DNA of 64,000 nucleotides. Source: Hermatobates lingyangjiaoensis. Lineage: Eukaryota > Arthropoda > Insecta > Hemiptera > Hermatobatidae. The DNA lies in contig JAPFBL010001928.1 of assembly GCA_026182355.1 (NCBI GenBank), forward strand, positions 3,378,501 through 3,442,500, in the 5' to 3' direction. The notes beneath the pieces were generated by a model, which worked only from the letters and a program-made list of their open reading frames with translations, did no database searches and had not been told where the DNA came from. Position 1 is the first letter of the stretch, and every line of letters begins with the position of its first letter. Position numbers and translations under genes: made by a program. Of this stretch, positions 34,750-47,594 are shown piece by piece.

Positions 34750-35815
34750 CATATATATTACATAATTGTATTTTAAATTTCTATGAAATGCCCAGAAATA
34801 TACAAAGGCTTCTAGTGACCTATATTTATCTGTCCAGTGTTTCCCATTGAAGTTTTCAATGAACATGTCTACCAAGTCGAGAACTTGCAGAACTAAGCCG
34901 TGAGATAAGACCTGCTTGTAACTGGTTGAGGTAGACTGGTTGGTCTATTGATCCGAGTTCATTAATGAAGATGCTTGGAGATTCCAGACTCTGGAAACGT
35001 CTCTAAAGACTAATTAAACGCTATCCCCACTACACTTACAGAGTGCTGCTATTTTCTCTGCAAGTCTTTTGCCAACTGTGCTTGTAGAATTACCTCCAGT
35101 ACAACCTCCACTGCCAATTATCTCAAGTAATATAAATTAACTTCCATCACGCTTCCGTTGCTAATTTGTCAACAGTCCATTTAATTATGGTGCATCTGAT
35201 AATGAGTTAGTATTTCTGATTAATTAACAATTAGATTTAATGATAGCAGAATTATTACTTGCTAATTGATCAATTCATTTGTCATAATGTTAATAGAATA
35301 CAACAAAGTAACGTACACATGAATTATTAGAAGCTAACTTTCAAGATTCAAAGTAAATTAGAAATACACATGATTTTTTTAAATTTCATGTTTATATATA
35401 TTTTTGTTGGTTGATATGGATTGTTGTTTGAACAGTGTTATTAATACCAAATTTTAGAAAAGAAAATACATTTTTCTATCGCCGACTCATAGTTATATTA
35501 TCGGCTTACAAGGTCACACCTCCAACGTATGCCGGTTTATCTGAGGTAAGTGTTTCGTTAGCTCACTGTTATTCTCTCTTCTCGTACTTACCCTTATATT
35601 TACTAATCTCTAAATTAATGACAATGCGCTTAGCATATGCAAAGGAAAATTGTTTGAATCGGTTAGCCATGAAAATAGATGGAAAATAAGGACCAAATAG
35701 GAGCTGAAAGATCTAAACAATAATCTAGATTTCGAAGGCAATTAAATATTAAATATGACGATCTAAAAAAAAATGAAAGGCTGTTGGGTAGTAATAAAAT
35801 ACTTTTACAGGCACC
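34715..35815. other. Spacer with (TA)n start
   Basis: (TA)n at about 34713-34760, then unremarkable sequence. A strong donor-like GAG|GTAAGT occurs at 35543-35551 inside an open frame (35435-35689) of no recognisable family; not called as a gene. Confidence 0.45.
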
Positions 35816-35821
35816 TTGAAG

Positions 35822-35992
35822 GGGTATGAAGAAGGGAAAGACCCAGAATGGGGTAGTTAGGTATGGAGGACTTAAGGTCGCTGATTAGTAGTAGATAAAA
35901 GAGGAGACCACAGGATTGCTAGGGTGATTGGAAGTTATCAAGAGGCCAGAGCTTTGCAATGGCTGTATCACTATAAAATATATAAAAAAAAA
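35822..35992 (+). pseudogene. Decayed LINE 3' end (ORF2 C-terminus)
   Basis: Reading the plus strand with stops and one frame change gives RRERPRMG, then LGMEDLRSL, then KRRPQDC, GDWK, and in another frame EARALQWLYHYK. This follows the common insect LINE C-terminal pattern of a GRPRxRWLDxVExDLRxLG-type block, then WRxxAQDRxxWRxxxxEARAL. At least three stops and a frameshift break it, so it is an old relic. The assignment rests on pattern recognition only; the clade (R1, RTE or other) is not resolved. Confidence 0.5.
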
Positions 35993-38900
35993 TTATTATA
36001 TTCCTTATACTATTCTTTGTTACTTACTATGATATAAGGTAATAATTTCACTTTTCATTAAACTAGTTTTTTTTTTTTATTAACTCCATCCTTTAACAAT
36101 AAAATAGTTGGAATATAGTTTCACAAATATTGTTTACCTAATTATATGTGTCTGTGCCAACTTTAAAGCGACAGTAAAGTTTCAAGTTATGCTATGTACA
36201 TTAAATTGTTCCGTTAAAAATAATAGTAATAAACTTTTAACTTTGCTTGTGCTACCTAGTTAATAGATAAAACAACTTTCAATAGAGACAGCGCAACACA
36301 GTTGTGAAGCTAATCTCTTTCCTTCCTCTTTATTACAGACGATTTAGATTCACGCCAGAGTTTTTCTTTCTCTATTAACGGTTGATTTATTCTTTGAAAA
36401 GTATGTGCTAGTTTATTCACTGTGCATTTCAGTATAGCTATTTGCATACTCATTAGTACGTACTGGTCGTTTATACATTAATGCCTTAGATTTTATATAA
36501 ATTGCAATTACAACAGTGTATCCTATATTTCCAGTATAATGAGATCAGGCAACTTTTTTTGAATCGAAGATGCAATTTATCAGTCTGTCTGTATAAATGA
36601 GTGTGTTGGTATCTGTCTACGTCTGTGTATGAGCGCGTGTGAGTGTGTGTGTCTGTGTGTGTGTGTGTGTTTCAGGGTTAGTACCTAGGACATCTAAAAC
36701 CAACATTCATGTTCATTGTTTCCTCAAACATTTAAACCTGGGAAGAACAGTGTATTACATCTGACAGAAGTATACCTAAGGTACATCACAAAGTAAATGT
36801 ATGTATTTATTGTAGATGAAATCATTGTATGTAGGTGATAACAAGTTATGTTTTATATATTTAGTTTCTGTATGTTTTTAAGTTAATGTATAGAGTAGCG
36901 GTGCTGTACTCGGTGAAACCAGAAAAATATTACAATTTCATTTTTAAAAGTAAATTTCATATTAGAATAGACATTTTAATTTACTGTGATTAATATTTTA
37001 TTACAAAGCAGACCAGTTGCCGTAGCCAGCCTCCTCTGTTCGATAAGTTTTGTAAGTTGCAATATTCAGGAAATGACGCTTTGCATATTGATTGTTTCCG
37101 ATGCGCGATATTTCAATTCCTGATCGCAAGTGAAGTCTGATTCAATTCGGACAGCTCTACCAAGAAGGATGTCTTAACTCTCGACAGCCTGACGCGCTTC
37201 CTTGTTGCCATAATATCTTCAGAGATGCACTTTTAACTGTTCCGTTTTTATTAATAGGCTTCAGAGAGTTGGTATACGATATACGAGGTATGACGGTTTA
37301 TAATAATATATTATTTAATAACCTCTGTAGCACTAACCATACGCATGAAATATATTTGCATGTTTCTGTGATTTTATTAGTCAGTGTTACCAAATAGTTG
37401 TTATATTGGAATTGTTTACTGGTAATGTGGTTTTTTTTTTGCAAACGTGATAATTTTTAAAGAGGTTCGCTGAGATGGTTGTTTGTTTTCGTGTATTCCT
37501 TTATGCCGTACAACATCTGTAATTCACCTCCGACACATTTCAAACCCACAGGTTTAGTATCGCGGGGAAAGCCAAAGAAAGTTACTACTTTATTATCATT
37601 ATACAAAACTTATCATAGTTGTTTTTATTCAAAAATAACTTTGCGTTTAAAAGAATTTTTTTTTGTTGATAAAATTGTTTATTATTAACAAATGAGGGTG
37701 TTGGTGCATGATTTAGGTGAATTGTTTGATAAAGTGACGGACAAGTTTGAAGAGAAGCGGTAAATCGTGACGCTGGCCTTTGTCTGCACCGCGGCCTGTC
37801 TGAGCCCATTATTTAGGGACGCGTCACTTGACGAGATAAAAGGCCTGATAAACTTGAACAGCTACTCCCCACTCTGTTTATTATCTTGTCATGGTATACA
37901 ATAACAAATAAGGCTAGGTTGAGTTGAATGAAAAGAAAGGTTTTCATCCCTTTAAAACGACGCCAAACTGGACCCTTCCTAGTTTCATACCATACTAGTA
38001 GATCAGGGTTCTGCAAACCTTTTTTTTGTTGATGAAGCCGTAAAATGTTTTCTTCATTAAATACCACTGAAGGAAAAGTAAGCAAGTACCACTTGAAATT
38101 TTACAAGTAAAAACAAGAATTCTAGAGCACAATAATAATAATAATCTTTTCATTAGCTTTAACTGAAAACTCTAATAATAACTCCAAGAATATCAAGATA
38201 ATTGTGTTACTTTAGAGAACGTAGTTTTGTTGTATGATCAATGGTTTATGGTCGGTTATTAAATAACCTATTATAAACCGAATTTTTATGGTTAAATTGG
38301 AAATAAACCTTTATTTCCGATTGGATACTGCTTAGTATATCTAAAATGAATAAGGGGATATAAGGAAACACTTTTTATTGTACTCCCTGTGCTAATTCGA
38401 TCAGGGCTGTTCTTGTGGGTCACTGTGGGAACAATCAAGTTACCCATTACTTGAGCCCAGCTTCCTAAAATGGATTACCTGTGCAATCATACTACAATTC
38501 TGAAATGTTTACCTCACAGGTCTTCTGACTCTCAAGTCTAAAAAATAATAAAAACACAGGGAAAATGTTTTTTTTTTTTGACGTAAGGTACAATAAAGAG
38601 CTTTTGTCAAGATAAATATTGTTTTAAACAATAGAAGCAAAAATAACTCGTTTCAAAACCAAAAGTATATGTCTGAAAAATATTTGAACACCCCCCCCCC
38701 CCCCCAAACACAGACAGATATAATTCTAAAAAGAAAAAAGCGAATCTCAAAACGCTAAAATCTGTCAAAATCACAAAGCAATTTTTTTTCAGGATGGCCT
38801 TGTTTTCTTTACAACAAAAAATAAACTGTAACGAAAAATTCAATCGGCTACCTGGAAAAAGAGGTTTGGAACATGCTTTTATAATTGGAAGGGTTTTATA

Positions 38901-39780
38901 AAGTACTGAGCAAGGATCAACGTTGTTTTAGCATGCACTGCTAGTAACTATGAAATAAGGCAAAGTCACGTTTGTGTAGTAAATAATTGTAAAACTTTAT
39001 ATAGATTATTAAACCATAAGCCATCTTGCTTAAGCATGTCGTACTTACTAAGCCGGATTGTTTATTTGTAGCATGGTTGCCTGCGTGACAAATAATTATA
39101 TCATTCGCCCGTGCTGATATTATGAGCATGGCTACCTGCATAATATTGCACTTTTATTACTTCGTTAAAGAAATAAGGTTTTAATATAAAGTTGATATTT
39201 TATTATTTCATAAATTAATGCTACAAAAAAAAAATAAGGCAGTTATTAGACAGTTGCTAAGGTTAGAAAAAGGATTTTTGCATATAAATTACTTTCACTT
39301 GAGAACACATTTGATTCCGCTTACTAAAATCCCCTCTCATTCAATCTTCAGTAAACAGTTCCCATTTATTAAGCCTTTAATAACCTATAAGCCCGAACAT
39401 AAATTCCTTCAAACTTCAGTCCCAGCAGTGACTTTCTCTGAATGTTTTTGTTTCCAATATTTCCTTGAAATGAGTTTTTATTTCAACTGAAAATTGTGCG
39501 TATGGGAAAATACACCTAACCATTGGGAGAGATTTGTTACAAGGGTCTAGTGCCTTGGGTGGCAATAAAGAGTAGAGCTCATTTAAGAGTGAGAGCTGTT
39601 TCTGCAGCCTGATCGCCACCTTTATGGAAATAAAAAATAACAAATACCTTTTAGAGCTTCAGCCGATCGTTATCCTTTTTTTTTAAAAAAAAAAAAATAC
39701 CAACCTCATTTTTGTTCATTTTCAGCCATATGCTCCCTTCGTAAAGCTTTACTTTGCCCTTTCCAGGCATTAGGGTTCCT
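35993..39780. other. Long AT-rich stretch without recognised gene
   Basis: No gene. A (TG)n tract lies at about 36640-36671. A slightly GC-richer block at 37020-37225 contains an octamer-like TTTGCATA and could be an exon or conserved non-coding element. A poly-C run of about 16 lies at 38691-38705. A poly-T/poly-A junction sits near 39675-39700. Confidence 0.45.
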
Positions 39781-39821
39781 CTTATCACAACTTTTTCAAA
39801 GAAAAACAAAAATATATGCAT

Positions 39822-39865
39822 ACAGACACACACACACACACACACACATACACACACACACACGC
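39822..39865 (+). repeat. (CA)n microsatellite
   Basis: Interrupted CA repeat (about 20 units with two TA interruptions), followed by a (TA)n run at about 39877-39892 that borders a family B element. Confidence 0.9.
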
Positions 39866-39892
39866 ACCACCTACGTATATATATATATATAT

Positions 39893-40225
39893 ACACTTTT
39901 TCGTTGGAAATACGATCCGAAACGGACAAATATAGTTCAATATAGAAAAAGAAACATAGAGAAATTAAAAGCACATATTACAGTCTCTAATTCTATTTAT
40001 ATATCAATTTCTCTGCACATACCTCAATTTTTACTTTTATTTATTTATTATTATTTTACCAATTTAATTTCACTATGAATTAATTCCTGTCTATCTTATT
40101 CTCTGTGACTGAGCGCGCACATGCGGCAACCTCTCTTATCTCTCCTGAAGATGGTTCAAACCAAAAATTAGAGACTGTTAAGTGTGTGCTTTTAATTTCT
40201 CTATGTTTCTTTTTCTACTTTGAAC
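39893..40225. repeat. Family B inverted element with long spacer
   Basis: The left arm (39893-39993, minus strand) runs cactttttcgttggaaatacgat..., then catagagaaattaaaagcac, then the acagtctctaatt block. The right arm (40140-40225, plus) has CTGAAGAT at 40145-40152, a GGTT/AACC-type stem with AAAA in place of GAAA, then the same blocks in plus order. The 140-nt loop is AT-rich and unlike the short joins of other copies. Bordered by (TA)n at about 40231-40244. Confidence 0.7.
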
Positions 40226-40369
40226 AACGTATATATATATATATTCAAATACAATTGAAAGTTGCGCATATAACAAATAAACAGATTTACTATCTCTAAT
40301 ATTTGGCAAATCTATCTCAGACGAAAAAGAGAGAGAGAGAAGAAGCATGCCGGAAAAGCAAAGGAGGGT

Positions 40370-40470
40370 AACCGAATTCTGTGGTATGCTTGGTCTCCCT
40401 CACTTTTTTCTTCTGAAGACGGATGTAAAGAAAAATAGATGTAGTAAGTGTGTTTGATTACTAAGTGTTT
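40370..40470 (+). repeat. Family B2 unit, decayed
   Basis: atgcttggtctccct block, CTGAAGAC at 40413-40420, ggatgtaaagaaaaatag instead of stem plus GAAA, then gtaagtgtgtttgatt. Degraded relative of 32095-32190. Confidence 0.55.
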
Positions 40471-40544
40471 TAATTTAGTTTGTACTTGAATTAATGTTGT
40501 CCAGTTTGGATCGTTTTTCCAAAATTAATTTGGGTGTGTATATA

Positions 40545-40635
40545 TAGTTCAATAAAGACAAAGAAATATTGTTAAATTAAAAACACACAGTCTCTAATTT
40601 TTGGTTTAATCGTTATCAGGAGAGTTAATAGAGGG
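40545..40635 (-). repeat. Family B element, decayed
   Basis: Minus-strand core CTGATAAC (40619-40612), gattaaacc stem remnant, AAAAATTAGAGACTGTG. Preceded on plus by agttcaataaagacaaagaaat, a worn version of the terminal block. Confidence 0.55.
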
Positions 40636-42265
40636 AAACTAACTGCACTGGTGCAATGATTTCCAATTTATTGGAAGTGATGCCAAATTCTCATGGACTC
40701 ATTTTTAGTTTCTCATTCTAGGTGTAAATTCATCCTGTTACATCCTGATTTACTAAATAATGTCTTTAAATAAAAGAGAAGAAAACATACATATATAGTT
40801 TCTTTTAAACATGAAATGAAGGGAATGCTGTTGCTAATGACCCAATCAATGCGAATTATAACAGCATTGTATCCATGCTAGACGGAGGCTTTGAAAGTAT
40901 ATCAGCATGATGAAAATACCATAATTCTAAATAAGTAGAATGATTTGGTTTCCTCGCCTATGTTTCGAGAATTCATGAGGGATTCCAGCCAGTTGGATTG
41001 AAGATTGAAACGTACAGCGGTTCATCTCCTACCAGTATTTGTAATATTCAATCAAGGTTATGCTTAAAGGTTAACAATTTTACCAATTAGTTACAGTATA
41101 AGGATTTAATTATTATTATTGTCATGAACAGTAACAGTAAGAAGGTTTTATATTGTTATACGGGTGATAAGTATGGGATCAATATTCAAAACTATGTGAC
41201 CCAGCAACATTTGTACCACCTAATAGTTAATATACGAGTATGTCATGTTATTTCAGCTTAGTTTTAGTATTTTATTATTAATTTAATGGTTGACCCAACA
41301 AGCACTGTCCAACAAACACGCTTGGATGAATGGTAACATTGTAATTAGCATTGTAATGGTATGTATTGAGATTCAAATCAGCGTGCACGTCTGCATCGAG
41401 CAGTCCTCACTCGATGGTTTGCAGTCCTCGTTCCTCCTTTGTTTCAGATAACAGAGCATCTGAACAGGAAGGTCTCGAACATTACCTTCTTCATTGGATT
41501 ACAATCTGGTTTGTTTCTGAGACTCGTATTGTCTTTGTATTTCGTGCTTAAGACGTGAAACGATAGATCGTTTGTTTTTGACAGGCATAACTGCACAAGC
41601 ATTCATTTTCTTTACATAGATAGATAATACTTGATGTAGTTGGCGGGTAAATCTGACGCCTGAAGATGAGGTTGAACTGCATAGCTCATTAATATAAATG
41701 GAGGATTTGAGGAAAAAAAGCAATTGTTGATGTTGTTTAAACTTTAAGGCAAACAGAAAAAAAATATTATAAAAATAAATTACCTCAAGCTAAATCGAAA
41801 AACACATTAACCATTATACATTAATCATCTGCCACTTGTGTTCCATATATATTTTTTGTTTTTTTTTACGTCACGTCATCTAAAAGACTACATTTTTAAT
41901 AAAAATGAAAATAGCGTAAAATTAATCGTTCCTCCTTTATAACAGTGGAGTGCGAATGAGTGATCTGTGATTATGACCATTGGTTCATAGTGCATCCACG
42001 CTAGATGCCTTATACAAGCGTTCTTAATCCTTTTTACTAAAACAGGATTAACTCTATTATTAAACTTCTTAATATGTGTAATTTAGCTTCAGAAACTACA
42101 GCTTTTATTTAGATATATAAGTGAAGTTAGAGACTTTCATTTTCTTAACTTTAGACTGTGAATATTTTATTGAAAAATTAATAACTTTTCAAAAATGATG
42201 TTTGTTAATTGAATTAATTAAGATATGTTCACTCTGTTCGAATGAAGAATACAAAATAGTTGAAC
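40636..42265. other. Spacer, no gene recognised
   Basis: No supported gene. A CTGAAGAT at 41660-41667 is followed by GAG and, 17 nt later, CTC, but no GAAA box; possibly a worn hammerhead-like motif, not called. Confidence 0.4.
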
Positions 42266-42269
42266 TGGA

Positions 42270-42715
42270 ATCAACTCTGTCACTTTCCTTTTATGTCGTA
42301 AAACAGTGTTTTACGAACATCATGTATAAAGGACGTAGCAGAATTCATATCAAACTCTTGATACCTTTCTTCTCATTTGAAGCAACGTTGAACATTCTTT
42401 TATGTGGAGTATATTTGATTTCTTATCAAGTATGACACTTTCTACTACACATTCATGTAACATTATACAAATCGTTATTCCTTATAGGAATATAATGTAT
42501 TCGGAACATAATTGATTCATAACACCTCTTAAACTTTTTTACTACTCTTTCAAGTAGCGTTATACGAATATTTTGTATAAGGAGCATGTATATTTTGTTC
42601 CTTATGGAGCAAAGGAGTATAAGGAATATTTTGTATATTTAAACTCGAATAAACTCTGAAATTTTCTGCTACACTTGAAAGAGGCGATATAATAAATATA
42701 TATATTTGATTCTAC
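42270..42715 (+). repeat. Diverged tandem repeat, about four units
   Basis: A pattern of actctgacactttctactaca, then ttatacgaatattttgtata, then aaggaacat and attccttat recurs starting near 42272, 42428, 42529 and 42647. Spacing is uneven (about 100-155 nt) and identity modest, so the units have drifted or contain indels. No coding role seen. Confidence 0.45.
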
Positions 42716-45700
42716 ATCAATATTGGCGGATAAATTTTAGATATCAACGATGATTTGACTGTACGGATGCAGCCAATTAGCAGCAGAAGCACAAACACAC
42801 TCATCAGGTGACTTCTTTTATGATTAAATATCCTACATTTTATAAAAAAAAAAACTTGATTTTCTGAAAACTTGTACACCGTTATATTAAAATAAGTTAT
42901 GAATGCTAAAAAAAAAATAAAAAAATGCACAACTGAAATATGTTTCCTTTTTTTAATCAAAAATGGTCATATTTTTGTTTCATCTATTTGGACGTGTCCT
43001 CCAAGTCAGTTGGCAGGAAGGCAGATGTCGACTCTGTAATAATTCATTTACAGCACTCACTGTTGCGGCTGACAACTCAATTAGAAGGCTCCCCCACGCG
43101 TGTGGACAGCAGACTTCCTTGAATTTACATACCTCAGATTTAATATTTCTGTTCCAATCTAAAGCACGCCCTCCTAAATGAGCCGACTGGAGTTCTTTCT
43201 AGTATTCATCTACCTTACTTGAGAGGACCAGTCATTGAGCTATAGCTGAAATATATACTGACTCAAGTAATCGTTAGAATTGGTGTAGGCTGCTTTAAAA
43301 CTATTGTTCTGAACCAGCAAGACGTCCTTGATCAATTAAAATATACATTTTTTTTTACAATTTCCAGGTAAGGCTTGGATAAAAATAAGAGTGTGTGAGT
43401 GCGATGGAAAATGAAAAAGAGATAGTAGAAGTGAGAGAAGGTTGACATTTAAACATCACTAACACATAAACAAGAAATGTTTATGATAAAATAAAAATTT
43501 AGTATTAAATAATATAAAAAATAAATTTAGATTGGCCAACTTTAATGCAAGTAGAGGAAACATCTGACATGTTGACAGGCAATTGGGTTTTGGTTTTTAA
43601 ATGGGTCCATCGTGAAGTCGTAATATAAAACTCATAGATAATCGCTTAAATCGGTGCAATTGTTTATTGTGGATATAAACAAGTTAGCGGAGTAGGCCGT
43701 GACTGTACCGCCGGCATTCGAGGGTCAAAGTCTTTGTTTACGCACGGAGACATTATCAAGGCTGGCCTCGAGGAGGGGGTCAGCCAGTCACTGTGTCACA
43801 CTTGTATAATAAACATTACCTTTCATTCCCGTATCATTCACAATTCGAGTCCCTACTCAATTCAATTAATTTACATATTATTAGTTATTACACACTTGAA
43901 ATCATTGATCTAGAAAAATCTGATATCCTTTCATTGTTATTAAACCGAGGATCGTAGCCAATGTATGTGTTAAATGGTTTATCCAGTCTAGTCTCTCATC
44001 TAAAGAGAGCCCGAGTTACTCGACTATTCTTGTTTGGTATTTTTAATGAAGGCGTCTTTGAGTGCATTCCATTTATAAGCTCAAAGGCAGAGCTATATCT
44101 CATTATACTTCTTAAACTATGAAAATCTTGTATGTCGAAATGTTAATTTTTTTTAATATGCTGAACGATATTCACAACTAAAAACATAATAGCTAAGATA
44201 GCACGCGTCTAGTGGGCACAATTTCAGCTATAAATACAATATTTACATTAACTATTTTTGCAAAAAAATAAAGTAATCCATGTTTAGTTCTTAGGAGTGA
44301 CGGTTAGATGGATTCAAGGATTTGTATAATGAACTTTCATGTGTAAAAAGTAGTTCATTTCATTTAAGTCAAAATAATTCATTTAAGCTTTAATGATTTT
44401 ACTTTACTATAAGTAAGATATAGTGATTCCAAAAAAATCGATCTCAAGGTTTTGACAGAATTACATGTTTTTAGGTCCCAGAAGTCGTTTCATGACGTTT
44501 TTTTGATGATGTCTGTGTGTGTGTGAATAGGTGAGTGTGTATTCAAAGATTGTTACCGTTACAGTTCAGAATCTTTCTTTGATAGATTAAATTGATATTT
44601 TACAAAAAATTGACCACATAGTGTATGTGTGCTTACTTTGGGAGAAATTATACATGATGAAAGTCACTCTTTTTGCCAAAAACCGGTTTTAAGCAACATT
44701 TTTTTGTCTAAACTACTAATTCTAGAGCCTTAAAATTATGGCGTTATCTTTGAGGCTATAAAGCTAATAAACGAAAACCCTCGGATTTTTAAGACTACAG
44801 GAAATATTTTTTTCAATAAATGTAAACATTTTTACTTATAATTCAATCTGAAAGCTTGTGAAAGCCAAACAATCTACACCGTTTGACGGATCAAAATTAT
44901 ATTATGCAATATAACATTATGCGGAGGATGAGTTGAATTTTCTAAAGGGGCGTTAGAAAACATTTTCTGTTAACAGAACATATTTTTTGACGCTAAACGA
45001 CTCATTCAAAAACCATAAAAAATTTTCCAACAGATTGAAAAAAAAATTAACAATTTATAAAAAAAATGTATGTAATTTCAATTATGGTAAAGAGCAAACA
45101 CGCTATAAAAACTGATCGTTAATGCCAGACTAACGGATCACCTACTATACTTGTCGAATTTATTGATAGTTATTTACACTGTTTACATGGCCATAGAAAT
45201 TTTTTGAGTGAATCCACTGAAATAAAATTGATGTTTAGAAGTATAATGGAAAATTTTAATAATTTATTGACTTATAGGAGGTATATGAGAAATAATACTT
45301 TTACATGTAAAAGATCACCGCCAATGAACATAAATTTCTGTTGCTTTCCATAGTATGATGGATTTGTTCACAAAATGCTCTAATCTATCTGTGTTTACCT
45401 CTAGAACAAAACTTAACATCAGATGAACATTTTTTTGTTCATGAATCATAGTATCTTTGGATAATATTGAAGTGTGAGGAATGGATTCCTTTCCCCAAGA
45501 AACAGAAGTTATGTTGGTTGACGAATATCCAGTTTTTTACCTATTCTAGTCTAATAGTTCGTATCTATTATTTTTAAAAATTTTAAGCTTCCTGCTGTAA
45601 AAGTTTTAAATTCTACTGAGTAGCCCGCTTTGACTTTAATTTGAGTATGAAAAACTGGCTAATTAATAATATATTTTTTCCCAATATACAGTAACCTACG

Positions 45701-45825
45701 CTGGAAACAGATAACACTATCTCAGAGTGAATTAGTTTATATACACTATCGCTCTTCAAAAGTATTTTTACTACTGTAGCTATACTGATGATATTATATG
45801 TATCAGTGTTGTGATATACCAAAAT
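42716..45825. other. Long AT-rich stretch without recognised gene
   Basis: No gene. A GC-richer block at 43685-43800 (cgtgactgtaccgccggc, ggctggcctcgaggagggggtc) shares the short string ggagtaggcc with the SINE tail at 63113; too little to assign. Otherwise featureless. Confidence 0.45.
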
Positions 45826-45829
45826 AAGC

Positions 45830-45946
45830 ATATATATATATACATATATAATATAATATATAATATATATATATATATTGTATTATATATATATTGTATA
45901 TTATATATATATTATATATATTATATATTATATATATATATATATA
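45830..45946. repeat. (TA)n-rich interrupted repeat
   Basis: About 115 nt of TA with regular interruptions (ataatataatat, ttgtattatat), ending directly at family A copy 10. Confidence 0.9.
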
Positions 45947-46191
45947 TCAATGATTAAACCACAATAAGAATGGGAAAACAAGACTAAGGTCTTTCAACCG
46001 TAACAAGCGGTCTTCGTCAGAGTCAAAAACCCAACTGAGGGTTATATGTATATATAACATATAACCATCTCAGTTGGGTTTTTGACTCTGACGAAGACCG
46101 CTTGTTACGGTTGAAAGATCTTAGTCTTGTTTTCCCATTCTTATTGTGGTTTAATCATTGATTGTTGTTTCACGTGTTTATGTGAAATCTT
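45947..46191. repeat. Family A near-perfect palindrome, copy 10
   Basis: The cleanest family A copy: two full arms head to head around a small TA-rich hairpin centre (about 46042-46073). Plus-arm motif: CTGACGAA at 46088-46095, GACCG (46096-46100) pairing with CGGTT (46108-46112) across a 7-nt loop, GAAA at 46113-46116, then gatcttagtc. The possible helix III is only AGA/TCT. The mirror-image motif is on the minus strand. The right arm carries the longer tail (ttgtttcacgtgtttatgtgaaatc). Confidence 0.85.
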
Positions 46192-47396
46192 TTTATATAT
46201 ATATATACATATTGATAAGTGGGCCAATCACTATCTATACACCTGCAGGAATGAAAAGCTGATAACAATCTCCCAATTAGACCTTTATATTATACCCAAA
46301 TGGAACATTATATATTATATACCCAAGAAGTATGACATTATGTTTATTTATAGGAAAGTTGAGTGCAGGCCACTCCAGATTTTGTCTAATTTATTAGCTG
46401 AAATTTTTTTAGACTTTCTTTTCAATTTCCTCATGTTTGAATGCATGTTGTTGCTTACGAAGGTGCTTATTTACCAAAGACTTCTCCTATCACTGTTATA
46501 ATAATATTACCTTACATTATTGTAAGCTAATAATTGTAATTTTTAGTATATTATTACTCTTAAAAAGAGAACATTTTATACAAAATTTTAAGTTTATCGA
46601 ATCACCGAAGAAGAGTTTTTTAATTAATAGCTGTTTTAAAATAAAGAAAAACAAATATAGTCTTATGTAGATATTTAAAAATGGTTAATATTTGCCTTTT
46701 GTTGTGTACATATGTTTATCATGAAATAAAGGTAATGATAATGTAATTGAGGAAGGGCTTTATAAGTGTTGATGCAGCTTTAGCACACTATATCAGGGAG
46801 GCGTGGGTGTGCATCAGGCTGAGGGGGCGCGGAGCTCTGCCAGTGGGAAATAATAACTTCCACTTGGAGTGACTTAATAACTGTCTAATCTCTATTGCCT
46901 ACCTTATCATGGATATTAAATCACTCACCGAATAAATTTATTGTGCGCCAACCAAGCGAAGCAACAATCATTTCATACTTTTTTTATACATTTCGCATGT
47001 TTTTTACCCGCCAACTTTTATATGCTGTTCACAATCATCAACTCTTCGAATTTTTTTTTATGTAATTGAAACAATAATCTAAATTAAAAATTTTACAATT
47101 TTTCAATCAAAATTTTAAACAAAGTTACTATACATTCATTGCTCAAACTTTAGATACATTCTTTTTTTTCACTCAAACCAAACGAGATTCTGTTTTGTCA
47201 ACAAAAGAAATGGAAAAGCTACTTCATATTTAAGGAAATTTTACTTCTGCTTTTTCCTTCTTTTATATATTTATTTTCATTGGTTTTTCATTAACATTCA
47301 AACATTACCTATCTTTAATATTTCTTCCTTTTAGCCGTTTATTCTCATATCTAAGTATTATTAATCTATTAATAATTAACAATTAATAAAACAAAA
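46192..47396. other. Spacer, no gene recognised
   Basis: The frame at 46127-46501 that runs out of the family A repeat is AT-driven and not called. A GC-richer spot at 46785-46860 (gaggcgtgggtgtgc, gagggggcgcggagctctgcc) is unexplained. Confidence 0.45.
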
Positions 47397-47514
47397 ATCA
47401 ATGATCAAACCACAATATAAAATGGGAAAACAAGACTAAGATCTTTCAACCGTAACAAACGGTCTTCGTCAGAGTGAAAAATCCAACTGCCAGAGTCAAA
47501 AAACCCAACCGAGT

Positions 47515-47516
<2 letters not shown>
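47397..47516 (-). repeat. Family A element, copy 11
   Basis: Minus-oriented arm (aatcaatgatcaaaccacaat..., gaaa as tttc, ccgtaacaaacgg stem, ttcgtcag core) with a partial second copy of the gtcaaaaacccaac end, then (TA)n at 47517-47554. Confidence 0.75.
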
Positions 47517-47556
<40 letters not shown>

Positions 47557-47594
47557 AAATTATATAAAAAGTTTCTAGAACGAAATAAATTAAA

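Noticed and set aside
35435..35689. Exon with a strong GAG|GTAAGT donor
   Set aside because: The donor string alone is expected by chance in 64 kb; the frame has no recognisable content and no acceptor was found nearby.
39651..39974. 107-codon frame rich in Cys-Val repeats
   Set aside because: The repeats are the reverse reading of a (CA)n tract; the ends are family B repeat.
41660..41690. Further hammerhead-like motif
   Set aside because: CTGAAGAT and a GAG/CTC pair are present but the GAAA box is absent.
46127..46501. 124-codon open frame, the longest in the window
   Set aside because: Its first third is family A repeat and (TA)n; the rest is AT-driven hydrophobic sequence with no motif.
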